This document shows positions 25,650 to 36,999 of a stretch of DNA of 64,000 nucleotides, piece by piece. The notes under the pieces are model-generated. The model was not told the DNA's origin. It did no database searches and saw only the letters and a program-made list of their open reading frames with translations. The stretch spans positions 73,880,877 through 73,944,876 of the forward strand of contig OY740768.1 in NCBI GenBank assembly GCA_963513935.1. Reading direction: 5' to 3'. Each line of letters opens with the position of its first letter. Within the stretch, counting starts at the first letter, position 1. This DNA comes from Aphrophora alni (Eukaryota > Arthropoda > Insecta > Hemiptera > Aphrophoridae). The position numbers were made by a program, and so were the translations under genes.

Positions 25650-26363
25650 TTAAATCAAATTGTATACACACCATTTTATTTTACTCCAACCTCTCTCTTC
25701 AAATTGCGGATATATTTTGATAAAACTGTCATAATCTTTTTTTCCCAGAACATTTTTACATAAAATACTTTTTTAAAAGAATTTATTCACAATTTCCAAG
25801 TCACTATCGGTCCAGCTAAATTTAACACAATTTTTCCTTCGTATGCCTCTCCCTTTCTGTTTTTTGAACTGTTTTCCTGGTGCTTCAAAATCAGAGAATT
25901 CAAATTCTGATTTGCTACCTGTGTTTTTTCTTTTGTTACAATTGTTATTTTCTGTCTTTTCAATGTAAGAACTTTCAAATTCTAAGATGAAATTATGATT
26001 GTTCCTGGTCATAGGCCTATTTTTTTACTGTTTTCATTGACAGTATTAACTGGAAGGTTTTCTAACATAAAAAGCTCCGAGTTTTAGTCGTCAAATTCAT
26101 CAGAATCTTGTATAATGTATCATCTACAACAGCTATTGATTTTTGTTTACTAGTAGTGTCTTTCATTTCAATGTCTATTTCAGACAAAGATTTTCCCTTC
26201 ATTTCTCTTAATCGTCCATGTTCTAAAGTCATTAGTATTTTGCTAATTTGTGTTTTTTGGACCATTTCTTCTGGCATGCGGTTATATTGCCTATGGACTC
26301 GTATATTGTGGCGAAGAAATTGAGCTAGATTATCCAATTCATTTTCTTTTAAATTTAATACCT
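25650..26363 (-). pseudogene. C-terminal relic of an uncharacterised (possibly element-borne) protein family
   Basis: On the minus strand a splice-acceptor-like TTTACCTAG is followed by VLNLKENELDNLAQFLRHN, IRVHRQYNRMPEEMVQKTQISK and LMTLEHGRLREMKGKSL (about 26363 to 26150). After at least two frameshifts comes a linker, then VKFSWTDSDLEIVNKFF. After one in-frame TAA comes CKNVLGKKDYDSFIKIYP, FEERGWSKIKWCVYNLI and a terminal TAA at 25652-25650. From memory this matches hypothetical animal proteins, often multi-copy. They carry a core of the type LxxFLGHDIxVHRxxYRLP, then KxSKxLxxxEKG and KGKSL, with a tryptophan-containing C-terminal segment (W...F...GK...R.W..IK..V.N). The function is unknown. 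The stops and shifts argue against an active gene. The acceptor suggests that the source copy was a spliced gene and not a processed copy. Confidence 0.6.
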
Positions 26364-26960
26364 AGGTAAAGCATAATTTATGTATAGATTATTCATAACA
26401 TTATTGTGTTAGTCTTAAAACTTAGATTTAGGTAATTCTGAAAAAAACACACATTTCTATAGTATATTGATGAAATATATTTTTTTAAATCTACAATGAC
26501 TAAATGTAATACATTCAACAGACATAATTGGCAGAAACAGTTCTAACCACTTGAGAGAAAAAAATTATTAACTTCTAAACTGAATTGTAAGGGATATTAA
26601 TGCCACCTCATTCTGATCAGTTAAACATATTTGTCACATTCAAACAAATTAGGACTGTGCATGCGTTAAGGTTTTACATGCTTGTTGTCTAATTATAAGT
26701 TTCAATATCACAATAATTGAGGTTTAGACCTAGCCTTAATTACGACTATCTGCAGATTAGCAAATAAAGTTACATTGGTCCCTATAAACAGTAATTTATA
26801 ATGTTTATAAAAATACATATGCCTACTCTTCAAGGCAATTTTGTTATGTTTTTCTTTACCAAAAACTCTACAAATAAGCTAGGTTCTTCCAGGTTATGTT
26901 ATAATGTACATTCAAATACTGATGAAGTTATTTAGTTTAAAAACAATACGGTTTAAAAAT
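26364..26960. other. AT-rich DNA upstream of the relic
   Basis: No further exon of the minus-strand relic was recognised here. Confidence 0.4.
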
Positions 26961-26964
26961 GTAA

Positions 26965-27265
26965 GTTAAAATGTTAAATGTTGATTCTAATTTTATTTCT
27001 ACCTAGATTTTTAGTCCACTGATGCAGAAACAAACACATTTACAATTACTTTAGTAAATATTGGCTGTAATTTAATTCTCTTTTGTTTGTTTTTTCGAAT
27101 CAACTGATGAATTAGGATAAACGCATTTCTAGTTAATTTGGTAAATCTTGGTTCTAATCCAATTTGTTGCAGTAATTTTATAATTAGTTGGTGCACTAAA
27201 AAATATACTCATTCGTAATTAGTTTGGTATATCTTGATTCTAATTTAATCCTCAACACGATAAAC
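26965..27265 (+). repeat. Degenerate minisatellite, about four copies of an 81-87 bp unit
   Basis: The landmark GTAAATCTTGGTTCTAATYNAATT is present in diverged form at about 26973, 27054, 27141 and 27227 (spacing 81, 87, 86). The minus-strand frame rich in K, L and I over 27011-27196 is a translation of this repeat. Confidence 0.65.
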
Positions 27266-28540
27266 TATTTCTTTCCTTTAAGGCAACAACTGTGATTAAT
27301 TATAACGTGTCTGTCCTAAATCTCCATTCTCATCATACATAATGAAACCAATATTATCATAGCTATGAAACAAGTCGATCTTTCAGAGCAGGACAAAATA
27401 CTATAGGCCTAATACTGCATACAGTTAAGAATGACAATCACATCTCAAGAATTACGGAATGTAGGCTAACATATGACAAAATAAATAGTAAAATGTTAAT
27501 TTTATAATTTCTTTAAGATATTTAGAATTGTTTCAATTTTATTGTTTTTATTATTGGTCATATTACCTTTAGATGTCATAGATTTCAATAAAAAAATCAT
27601 TTCAACAAGATTTGTTTTTAATGTGTGCTTTCGTAATTAGAGTATTATTATGTTGTCTATGCATTATGATATTTTAAAATGTGTAAACAAAAAATCAAGC
27701 CTAATTAACTTTTAGAACCTATAGGTCCCTACTCTACATTTTCAATTAAGAAAAATTGGCTAATTGAATCTTGTAAAAGGCAAATTATGCTTAAGCCATA
27801 ACTTAACCTTGTTTATTTAAAAACAGCCCAAGAAATAATATAGAGGTGATGCCTAATTAAATATTTTTCTCATGGGCCTTAATAGAGGCATGCAGTGCAT
27901 AGCCTATTACAACCCTTAAATATAGATGGTCTATTATGGGAACAGTTGTATCAATTGTTCTGGGTAATGAAAAAGTTATAATTATGTAGGACTTAACCCA
28001 GAATATTCTAGGCTTGTACAAAAGTAGCACATTAGGCTTGAATTGTAGTCCTATACAATTTTATTTTTTTAATGTTCTAAGTTGTATAAAATAAATTTCC
28101 ACAAGTTGTGAATCTTTAGGTTGTTAGTAGTTCAATAAAAACATTTTATGGAAATAAAATAAACTTATCCAAAGCTTCATGGCGAATGTAGGAAGGTGCA
28201 TAGAAACTATTGCATTATGTCTAGTTACTAAACATAACCCTATCTGAAAAGACACTTGTCTTAACTTTTTTATTTAATGAACATAGAACATAAGTTTACC
28301 ATACATCTTCCACTGCTAAACATCTTATTTCGTATTACTTGAACTCTTCCACTGTGCCAACTGCCAATCAAAACTAGGCAAGTGTGTAAAGCAAATGACT
28401 ACTAGCGCTACCTAGACCTTACACACGTGAACTTCGGGTTGTCCTGTACTATTCTTATAAAGCTTTTTTTAATATCGACAAAAAATATATGTATAGGTTC
28501 GGACTAGCAATATAAAGCCATTTCTATTGAAGTCTGAAGT
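27266..28540. other. AT-rich non-coding DNA
   Basis: No feature supported beyond one TAGGCCTA palindrome at 27404-27411. Confidence 0.5.
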
Positions 28541-28551
28541 GACTACCTTAT

Positions 28552-28567
28552 GAGGATATCCTCACAA
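28552..28567. repeat. Palindrome beside the CA tract
   Basis: TGAGGATATCCTCA is a perfect 14-bp palindrome, followed by a second CATATCCTCACAAG copy. It is part of the flank shared with the other CA tract at 22.9 kb. Confidence 0.7.
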
Positions 28568-28632
28568 GGGGGCATATCCTCACAAGAATAGAATGTGACT
28601 TGTTTACAGCCTCATAACAATAGCAATACAAG

Positions 28633-28775
<143 letters not shown>

Positions 28776-29160
28776 GGATTTTAAATAATCTTTCTTCATA
28801 AATTTAACAATTTTTTTTGTCAAACTCATTTGATTTTAAATTTAAAGTTAAAAATTATTTCAAAATAACAACTTTGCAAGGGTTGTAACTATGTAAAATA
28901 ACATCTTCAATCAAATTATTTTATTGCATATTCCAAATATTTCACATAAAATGGACACATTTGAACATTTTTCAATATTGGATCAGTCTTTAACATTTTA
29001 CATTTGTCTGGGAACGTGACTGAGATAAAATGAATATATCAAAACGTGGTAGACCAAATTCAGTCTCGTTTGCATTCGTAGGTGTTCCGTTCACTGATTT
29101 TTTTATAATCTATTATAGTCACTTATCCAAAGAAGTATACATATATATTTTCATTTGTAC

Positions 29161-29161
<1 letters not shown>

Positions 29162-29227
<66 letters not shown>
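29162..29227. repeat. (AT)n microsatellite
   Basis: About 65 bases of uninterrupted TA. The isoleucine/tyrosine frame at 29030-29245 runs through it and is not a gene. Confidence 0.98.
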
Positions 29228-29228
<1 letters not shown>

Positions 29229-29559
29229 ACAAGCAAAAATGTTGATTGTAACACGCCATTTTCACTAAATAAGACATAAATATTGTTAATTATATTTCAC
29301 TCGAGTAACAATAGTATGACAATGAGTTTCTAATAAACGATGTCAAAGTTATTTTCTAAAAATACTCAAGGTATTAACGTCACGTATTTGTACACTTGAA
29401 ACGAGTCTAAAATCTAAAATATCTAAAATCATTTAGATAAAAACGTTTGATAAGCAGTATTTTATTCCCACTACAAAAGTAAATTTCATGCATAAGTCAT
29501 AAAATTTGTATGAAAAATCATTTTGATTAAAAATATACAGACAAATAGAGGAAGTATAT

Positions 29560-30350
29560 TATTTTGCTTTTTTAAAGAGCTGGCGCAGTTTCAACACCAA
29601 ATAATAAAGACAAGCCTTATAAAATACATATATGAAAACAATTTTAACGAAATTGGTTGAGGAACAAAAGTTTAGAATTTACGGACGTTATGTTGATTTT
29701 TAAAGCCCCCGGTTGGTGTAGTTAGGATTTATAAATTTACCATGTCGACCTTGTATCATGATGTAAATTTGTGGAACTGCAACTGGTATCAAATCCAAGA
29801 GGCTCTAAAGTAATCTATCAGACCTAATTACATATAATAGGTAAAGGTTATTTTTTATTTAAAAAAAAGTAATTAAAAAAAATCTGTTGCGCCAACGGTC
29901 TATTTTGATTTATTTTTAGTTTTTAAGAAGCTGGTATTATTTCAATTTCAAAAATATATGTAAATTGGACACAAAGTCGCAAAAAATAAATAAATAAAAT
30001 TTAAAAAATTGCAACAAGGTCGAGACATAAACCTAAAAAGATTAAAATATTAGATGCTTATTTGGTTTTTAGAAGGTGGCTATTATTTCAACGTTGAATA
30101 TGTTGAGAACCAGCTTCAACAGATTTCCAATCATTTTTATCAAAATCTGTTAAGAACAAAATAAGTTCCCTATTTGAAATAAATAGGTTAGTATATTGTA
30201 AATCAGCTCTAAAATCGATCCAGATAAATATATGTGTTTACAATCAGTTGAGAATAAAAAAATAAAAAGTTTAGCCGACATATGTCATCACTTTTCCCGC
30301 CGCTTTTTTTTGGGAGTCAGGCATTATATCATACGCGTAACTAAAATGTA
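29560..30350 (+). repeat. Degenerate interspersed repeats, possible tandem origin
   Basis: Segments resembling TTTTTAGAAGGTGGCTATT then ATTTCAAC recur near 29571, 29918, 30064 and 30302, separated by irregular 120-350 bp. The similarity is patchy and only the 29918 and 30064 copies are convincing to the eye. Confidence 0.35.
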
Positions 30351-30537
30351 TGGTAAAGTCGAAATCAACGTCCTATTAAAGCAACAAATACATTAGATTA
30401 AAACCTTTAAAAAACTAACTACGATGTCTCATGGTAAATCCGACATAGTATTTTTAATCGGAGATCAAAATCCAAGTGTTATATGAATTCGATAAAAATC
30501 GAATGCAGAGTGAGAAAAGTAAATCCTAAAAGAATAA

Positions 30538-30649
30538 TTGAAAGCAGATCTTACGCCGGACAACATGGTTACTCCAGCATTAACTGGAGGGCGAGTTAAA
30601 GTGAAATCTGTTAGAGGCTTACACCTCCAAGGTGTTAAAGAAGATACTG
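30538..30649 (+). other. Exon-like open frame ending at a consensus splice donor
   Basis: From the TAA at 30535 the frame is open to GATACTG followed by GTAAGT (donor at 30650), where intron sequence and a stop follow. The peptide contains ADLTPDNMVTPALTGG, RVKVKSVRG and LHLQGVKEDTG, with balanced codon use against an AT-rich background. I do not recognise it. GC-balanced DNA continues to about 31050 (for example NPEKSRDRLW), also unrecognised, so the stretch may instead be a decayed element. No good acceptor is visible upstream, so a host exon is only a possibility. Confidence 0.25.
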
Positions 30650-31059
30650 GTAAGTAAACTGTATTAGCAGTCCTTTATATAGGAATATAGAGAAGAAGAC
30701 TTAATGTCAACTGGAGATCAGTATGTAATGCCCACGAACAACGTTTTAGGTCTCAAATGGAGGTAGGAATGGTTTTAACTCGTAAGAATCCAGAAAAATC
30801 CAGAGATAGGCTCTGGGTATGAGAGTTCCATCAGGAATTATCATTCTCAATTTAAAACAAAATATAGATTTATGGTGTACTTAGTCGGAAATTCAAAAAA
30901 TAATCACGACTCTCACACTTGGTATTCTTACAAAATGGTTGAAAGAGTTATTTTCACATGTTAAGTGTGATGGGGGGAACTTCCAATGGTTCACCTCAGA
31001 AAAAATTGCTGTTATTCTTCTTCCAATTTGCTTGGGAGTACAAGATAGTACATTAATTC

Positions 31060-33900
31060 ACCTAATTAAATTCAAAAAATTGTTTTCGAATAATAATCAT
31101 TGTTGTTTGTAGAACGATCTTTTGTAATAAATCGAAGAACAATAAATAATACGATAAATAATTATACAATTAATAGTTAAACTCATGCATTAATTTAAAT
31201 ATCACAAATTTTGTAACTATTATGTAACCCTAATAACATTCCACATAATAATAATTTTAATTTGATCTTAAAATATTTATGTCGTTATATTTCAGTTTAC
31301 ACCCTTGTGCATCTAACACGTAATTAAAATAATTAAATATAAACACGCATCTACCCAAATAAATCAATAAGAAATAATACACTAGGCCAAACAAGATAAA
31401 CATTCTACACGTGGCATGCGCTTTGCAATATCCTTAAAGTATAAATAGTCTTAACGTATTTTAGAAGTCTTTATACCTGCAAAATAACGAGGGCTCATAA
31501 ACTTCATCTTTTACAGGATTTTAGAAATCTAGGTTATGATGTTCTATGCTACTACACCATCTTTACTTTAAGAAAAGTCAGCTTATCTGTCTATTACTGT
31601 CGCGAAGTGATATAAAACCTTACGCATATATAAAAGACTAACAAATAATTTACATATATTTGTAACTAACTTATAATAAAAAGGTTTCTCTTTTATGTTT
31701 ACATACTAAATTATTACTAAACAAAAATCATAATAATCTGATGAAAATGTAATTCATTAGAAATATACTGTTTTCAAAACTTTTTCTAGTGATTAATCAA
31801 TGATTAACTATAGTTTTTAAAATTTATTTGCAACATGTAAACACATACAATTTATAAAATTTTATATACGTTTTGCATTTACAATATATATATTTAAATT
31901 GAAATTATTATAATTTATTTTGGAATATCTACAAATTAAAAATTATGACATTTTGTTTTCTTTAATTCAAAAAGTTGAATAACCATACCAATTTGGACGT
32001 TTCTACGTTAGATACATTTTCTATCAAAACGACTAAAAAATTTAAATAATTTTGTGAAAAAAGTCAAGAACAAGAAACATGAACAAACAAGAAAGATATA
32101 ATAATTCGAACTAATCCATGACAATTTTTTTTGAACTCAAGAACATATTTTACTTCGTCTTGTGCAAAATAAAAATAAAAATAAAATTAGATAATTTGTG
32201 TAAAAAATGAGAGGGAAGAATTGTAATTATTTTATAGTCAAACGTATAGAATATGCTATTCTATTAAATGGTTTAGCATACATAAGATGTAATAAATTAA
32301 TTTACTTAAGCGAAAATGTTTCTTAACGTTAGAGTCGGCATTTTATACTACAATGTATAATATGAATTATTTAAGATTCTTATAGAGCAGAACAAGAATA
32401 AGAAGAACCTTAATATTGTTGTTGAGCATCTGTTTTGCATTACACTACATGTCGTACAATTCGTAGGCTACAAGTCAGGTCCAATATTTTATTTGTTTAG
32501 ACATGATAGCCTCTATCTCAATAGTTACAGATTATATTTAGGATTAGATTATCCAGCAATTTGGGCTAACATTGCCTTGTTTTCATTACATACAGTATGC
32601 TTGCTTTGGAGCTTAGCAGTTTTCGGACCTCAGATAGTGAATGATTGACATATTATCAAGATTTTTATAATAAAAATATAATTTTTCATAATTCTTTTAA
32701 AATTAGTTCAAAACAGAGTGAAATTTTGATTTCTTTCTTTCTCGAATTGTAATTTTACGTTATTTACATTAAAATAAATTTAAAGTATAAAACATCTAGG
32801 TGTACGTATACAATTCGTGTTTCATTAAAAATGTTTTGTTCCACTTTCAATTTAAACTATACTTGTTGTTGTGTTCCAGACAAAAACAGTCTCAAATATA
32901 AATAAATAGAGTTTAATTTCACATTTAGTCACTTTTTAAAAAAAAATATCAGACAAAACGTAGGTGAAATAACAAACATCTTGATTCCTCCAATTAAAAT
33001 TTTCGTATTCTCGTCTTATCTTTGATTGCTCTCTTTCTGGCGTCTAATTAAGTAATTATTACATATCCCAGCAATGCACAGTAAATATCTGTACCAGACT
33101 AAATGAACTCAAACTCAATCTAGCAGCGACAATAGGTAATGTAGTACCGTATATTTTAAATCTTATTTTTCATATAGATAAAAAAAATCTAAAACTAGGT
33201 GATTTCAACACAAATCCTTCCGGAGTAGCTACAATCCTCCCCCCCCTCTCCCAATACGGCAATGAGTATTTGAATTACTTGTACTGGACTTATATATATC
33301 AAGTTCAATCCGTCTTACCGGTAAATTTGCAGAAGAGTCGTAAATATATACCATACTACTAGGAGTGGTTAGGTTACCACATACACGACATGATTGTTAC
33401 TAAGTGATACGTAGTTAGACAGTTCTTAAAACACAACTATTTTCGCGGAATAAAAAAACATCCACAGATTTTACTAAAAATTGATGAAATTTCTGTCGAA
33501 ATAACCTCAAAATTCCATAGAATAGTTATTTTAATTCGCTGTTTTCGGATATAAATAATGAATTGGGAAACATAAAAGTAATTACATTGGTTGATTAAGA
33601 TTGATCGAAATAATCGAAAAGGACGCTAATTTGAAGACTAAATACCGAGAATTCGCATTTAAATTAACCAGAGGAAAACAACTGAGAGATACTTTATAGC
33701 TTAAACAGCTTTTCAGTATTTTATTTTATGAATAATTTAAAAACTGTATTTATTCTTTCGTGGAGATGAAATGTATAAATTATGGAACGTTCTTTAGTTT
33801 ATACAAAGCTGAAAATTTATTATTATTTTTTTATCACATATATGTAATATAAAACATTCACCAAATGTATGAGAACAGAATTTCCCACAAAAATCACTTT
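31060..33900. other. AT-rich DNA with one long stop-free stretch
   Basis: Nothing certain. The plus-strand frame 33048-33362 is stop-free for 104 codons without an ATG and contains LGDFNTNPSG, reminiscent of the LGDFN motif of LINE endonucleases, but no other endonuclease motif is present and the length is near what chance allows in 64 kb. Confidence 0.4.
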
Positions 33901-33910
33901 ATTTGTGCAA

Positions 33911-33996
33911 TATAAATACAAGGCGACTTTTCAGTCAAGTCATCATCTTCAGTTGCTACGTACACACAACCCCTTACTGACACTGTTCTGTAAGTT
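33911..33996 (+). promoter_or_regulatory. Candidate TATA promoter and non-coding first exon
   Basis: TATAAATA at 33911 is followed by TCAGTC at 33931, the arthropod initiator word. ATCATCTTCAGTTGCTACG, typical of short arthropod 5' leaders, starts about 31 bases below the TATA box. The leader is GC-balanced and ends CTGTTCTG next to a donor-like GTAAGT (about 33990). This is the arrangement of a short non-coding first exon. No downstream coding exon was found in the next few kilobases, so it may be an orphan or chance match. Confidence 0.25.
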
Positions 33997-34300
33997 CATA
34001 GATATAGTACGACTAGATAATTTTTTAAATATGTAATAATTTAGCCATGTAAGATTTTTGCGATTATGTAAGGCTTATTTTAACTTAGTAACAATTCGAT
34101 GACCTTTTATAAGTCTAGGTGGTTTTTAAATATAAAATATTTAAACATATTGGTTTCTGCTTGACTGTGTTTTAGGCATTTCCAATTGAATAATGGATAA
34201 TAACTACAGAGTTATATTTTTAAAACTTACTTTATGTAAATTAAAATCTATATTTACCCTTAAATATTTCATCACTCAAAAACTAATCACAAAATTGAAG

Positions 34301-34326
34301 CACGCACACACACACACACACACACA
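34301..34326. repeat. (CA)n microsatellite, short
   Basis: About 12 CA units with an initial CACG. Confidence 0.95.
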
Positions 34327-35640
34327 GATAGCAAAATTATAATTATAACAAATAACACAAACAAATTAAAACAAATAACAAAAATATTTGTTTTAATTTT
34401 ATGTAATTAAAGTTTAAAAAAAAAAAAAAAATTCCATTTGTTTATATATAATTTTATGAAATTTGGTTTTATTTTAAATTCTCTTTTATTAAATGTTACT
34501 CATTTTCAAAAGTTAGTTATAAAATTTTCATAAAATGGTGGCTAGATATGGTGGATCTCATAAAGATCCAACTTAGGCTAGATAGTTTTGAAATGAATAA
34601 TAACTAATCCTTTAAAACCAATTCAAAAAAAATTTGTAATATCCAAAAAAATTTATTTTTGTAATTTATATTTTTAACATTATCTTAATTTATCTTATCT
34701 TATGGTCTTCTTATTTAAACAATATGAATTATTAGTTATTTCTCTATAATGGACGCAGTACACAATACTATATCCATAATTTTAAAATGCATACTTTTTA
34801 ACACAGACTTCCATTCGCTGAAATTCGCACTTTGTACCTTTTACTTTTCGTTTCTTTAAACTTATACAATTTATTTCGGTTACTCCATACTTTATTTTAT
34901 TTATTCCTGTTTCTCTAAAAATATTATTTTTAGTTTATTATATATAACATGTTATTATTATTTATTAACTTTAAGTTGGCGACCAAATATTATATTAAAT
35001 ATATATAATCTGTGTACTTTGTATGTGCACAGATGTATTTTATAGTCAAGTTGTCTGACTTTGTTGTGCGAGATTAGGTTTATGTTTCGATTTTTGTAAC
35101 TTTTGAAACTCAAAATGTGGAAAGTGTGTTTTATTACATATGAGAACTTTTGAACTGTTATTTATAAGCAGCGTTTCGTTTATGTGTTAAAGTTAAGCTG
35201 AGTAGATATTTTTGTTTTATGGGGTGAGCTTGTAACAAATTTTATTTTCTCAAGCTTCTAGTTACCTATGTTGTATTGTAAAATTTTGAAACAATTTCTC
35301 TTAAATATGTATACGCGTACATATATTATATATTGTGATAAACTTATACTAACTCATATACATCTACTTTATACATAAACCTGTTACATATACATACAAT
35401 TGTAATTATCCAACAGTTTAAACAAAATTATTATCTTAAGTTTTATTATTATTTGAAATTTTTTTATAAAACCTTTTGGAATTTTATATTCCTTTTTCTG
35501 AGGATATAATGATCTATGTAGATTTAGTAGAACAAATCGTTTCTCATTTATATATACACAATACATGTATAAAATTTAGTGAGTAATTATAGAATAATAT
35601 TTATCCTAGTGGTCTGACTTGCACTTTATTATTATGGTCA
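34327..35640. other. AT-rich DNA, nothing recognised
   Basis: Contains an A16 run at about 34406-34421. No element body is recognisable beside it. Confidence 0.5.
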
Positions 35641-35644
35641 CAAA

Positions 35645-35725
35645 CATATACGAGGGGGGATCCAAAAGTAATCGGGATGGTGAGGAGAGGGGGGTGGACG
35701 TGGCAGGTCGGAAGATCAATTTGAA
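35645..35725. mobile_element. Possible solo end of a mariner-like element
   Basis: TACGAGGGGGGATCCAAAAG directly followed by TAATCGGGATGG resembles the terminal inverted repeat start of mariner-superfamily elements (TA, CGAGGG, then xxCAAAAAGTAA). The following 60 bases are unusually G-rich for this window. No second, inverted end and no transposase frame were found nearby, so at best it is a truncated or MITE-like remnant. Confidence 0.3.
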
Positions 35726-35850
35726 TCGTCTCGTAATTCATTTTTCTCTTGAGATTAATTTTAGAGACGCTTTAATGCTTTTGAATTTAATAAATTTCTA
35801 CTCGGGTGTAATTTTTATTCTCAAATTTTGCCCTTGTTTTATTTTGACAT

Positions 35851-35868
35851 AATAATAATTATTATGTA

Positions 35869-35902
<34 letters not shown>
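35851..35902. repeat. (ATT)n microsatellite
   Basis: About 15 ATT units after an imperfect AAT/ATT palindromic start. Confidence 0.95.
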
Positions 35903-35904
<2 letters not shown>

Positions 35905-35949
35905 AATTATTATTGTCTAATGTAATTATTGTCTGGAATTCATAATAAA

Positions 35950-36995
35950 TATTACGCAATTTTTTTCCAAGTCCATGAATGGTCCATATTGACTGTGCAA
36001 TAGTCCAGTATAATGTATGTCAGTCCAAAAAGAATTTTCTTCATTTTAACGATTTTTGCAAGATGTTTAAATAAAAAATAATTTCCTAAAATTACATTTG
36101 TATTAATTCCAAATGCTACAGAATATGGTCTGATATCCAAGCCTGACACAGTATTTCTAATTTTTTATTGATGGCTGATTTTATTATAGGTAACGATTCT
36201 ACTTCTATCGGTATGTATTTGACTAAGTTATAATTTATTTTACTCACATTTGCTACAGGATCTATGTGGGATTCAATCGTGTTATTCTCAGACGATTATA
36301 TATTTATTTTAATTGTGCATACTTATGTCGTTTTGTGTGGTATTTTGAAAATGGTTCTACAAAAGGTCAAGAGTCATATAATTGATATTTTTACGAGATT
36401 TTCCTACTCCCATTTTGAATTCCTTTTATAAATTATTTGGAATTTATGAAACTTTTCTTCCTCTAATATTTAACATTTCAAATCTTCAGTTATGGTAGTT
36501 GATAATGTGTTACAGGTGTTTATCGCATCGTAAGCTTGATTGTCTTCTGTTTTGACAAATATAAAGTGTGACGCTTGTTGAAATAATTTGCCATTTATCG
36601 GCGGGATATTGTGTTTTAACGTATAGTTTCAAATTTATCTTAGGTGGGATAGCTGTCACCTGAGTTTGTGGCGAGAATAACGTGATTATTTCGTTTGATT
36701 GTATTAATCTGAATCTGTGTAATTTTCAAGTACTTTTTTTAAAATATTTTTGCCCGTTAGACTTCCTTTTTTTTATAAATTATAAATTTTGAAATTTTAA
36801 CTTTATTTTATCTGATTCTGAGATGTGTTTATAAACTTCTCATGCCGTTTCAATCCTTTCCAAAAAATATCAATTTCTCGCTTGGTAAAGTGATCACGTG
36901 ACATAAAATGTAATGTAACTCGATCTGTTATACTTTGCAGGAAATAAATGGCGTAGTTGCTTGACTTTATCATTTATATTAAACAGAATGACATC
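35950..36995 (-). other. Cluster of broken minus-strand frames, unknown
   Basis: Several open pieces lie in the same orientation. A 54-codon ATG frame (about 36980 to 36815) contains FTKREIDIFWKGLKRHEKF. Around 36660-36560 there is a piece containing PPKINLKLYVKTQYPADKW. About 36430 starts a short MGVGKSRKNINYM frame. A 58-codon stop-free piece (about 36310 to 36135) contains NLVKYIPIEVESLPIIKSA and passes by frameshift into SGLDIRPYSVAFGINTNV, ending WTWKKIA near 35952. The common direction and near-continuity suggest one decayed coding sequence or element, but I recognise no family. Confidence 0.25.
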
Positions 36996-36999
36996 TAAA

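Noticed and set aside
33048..33362. 104-codon stop-free plus-strand frame with LGDFN, possible LINE endonuclease
   Set aside because: No ATG, no other endonuclease motif, and about one stop-free run of this length is expected by chance in the window.
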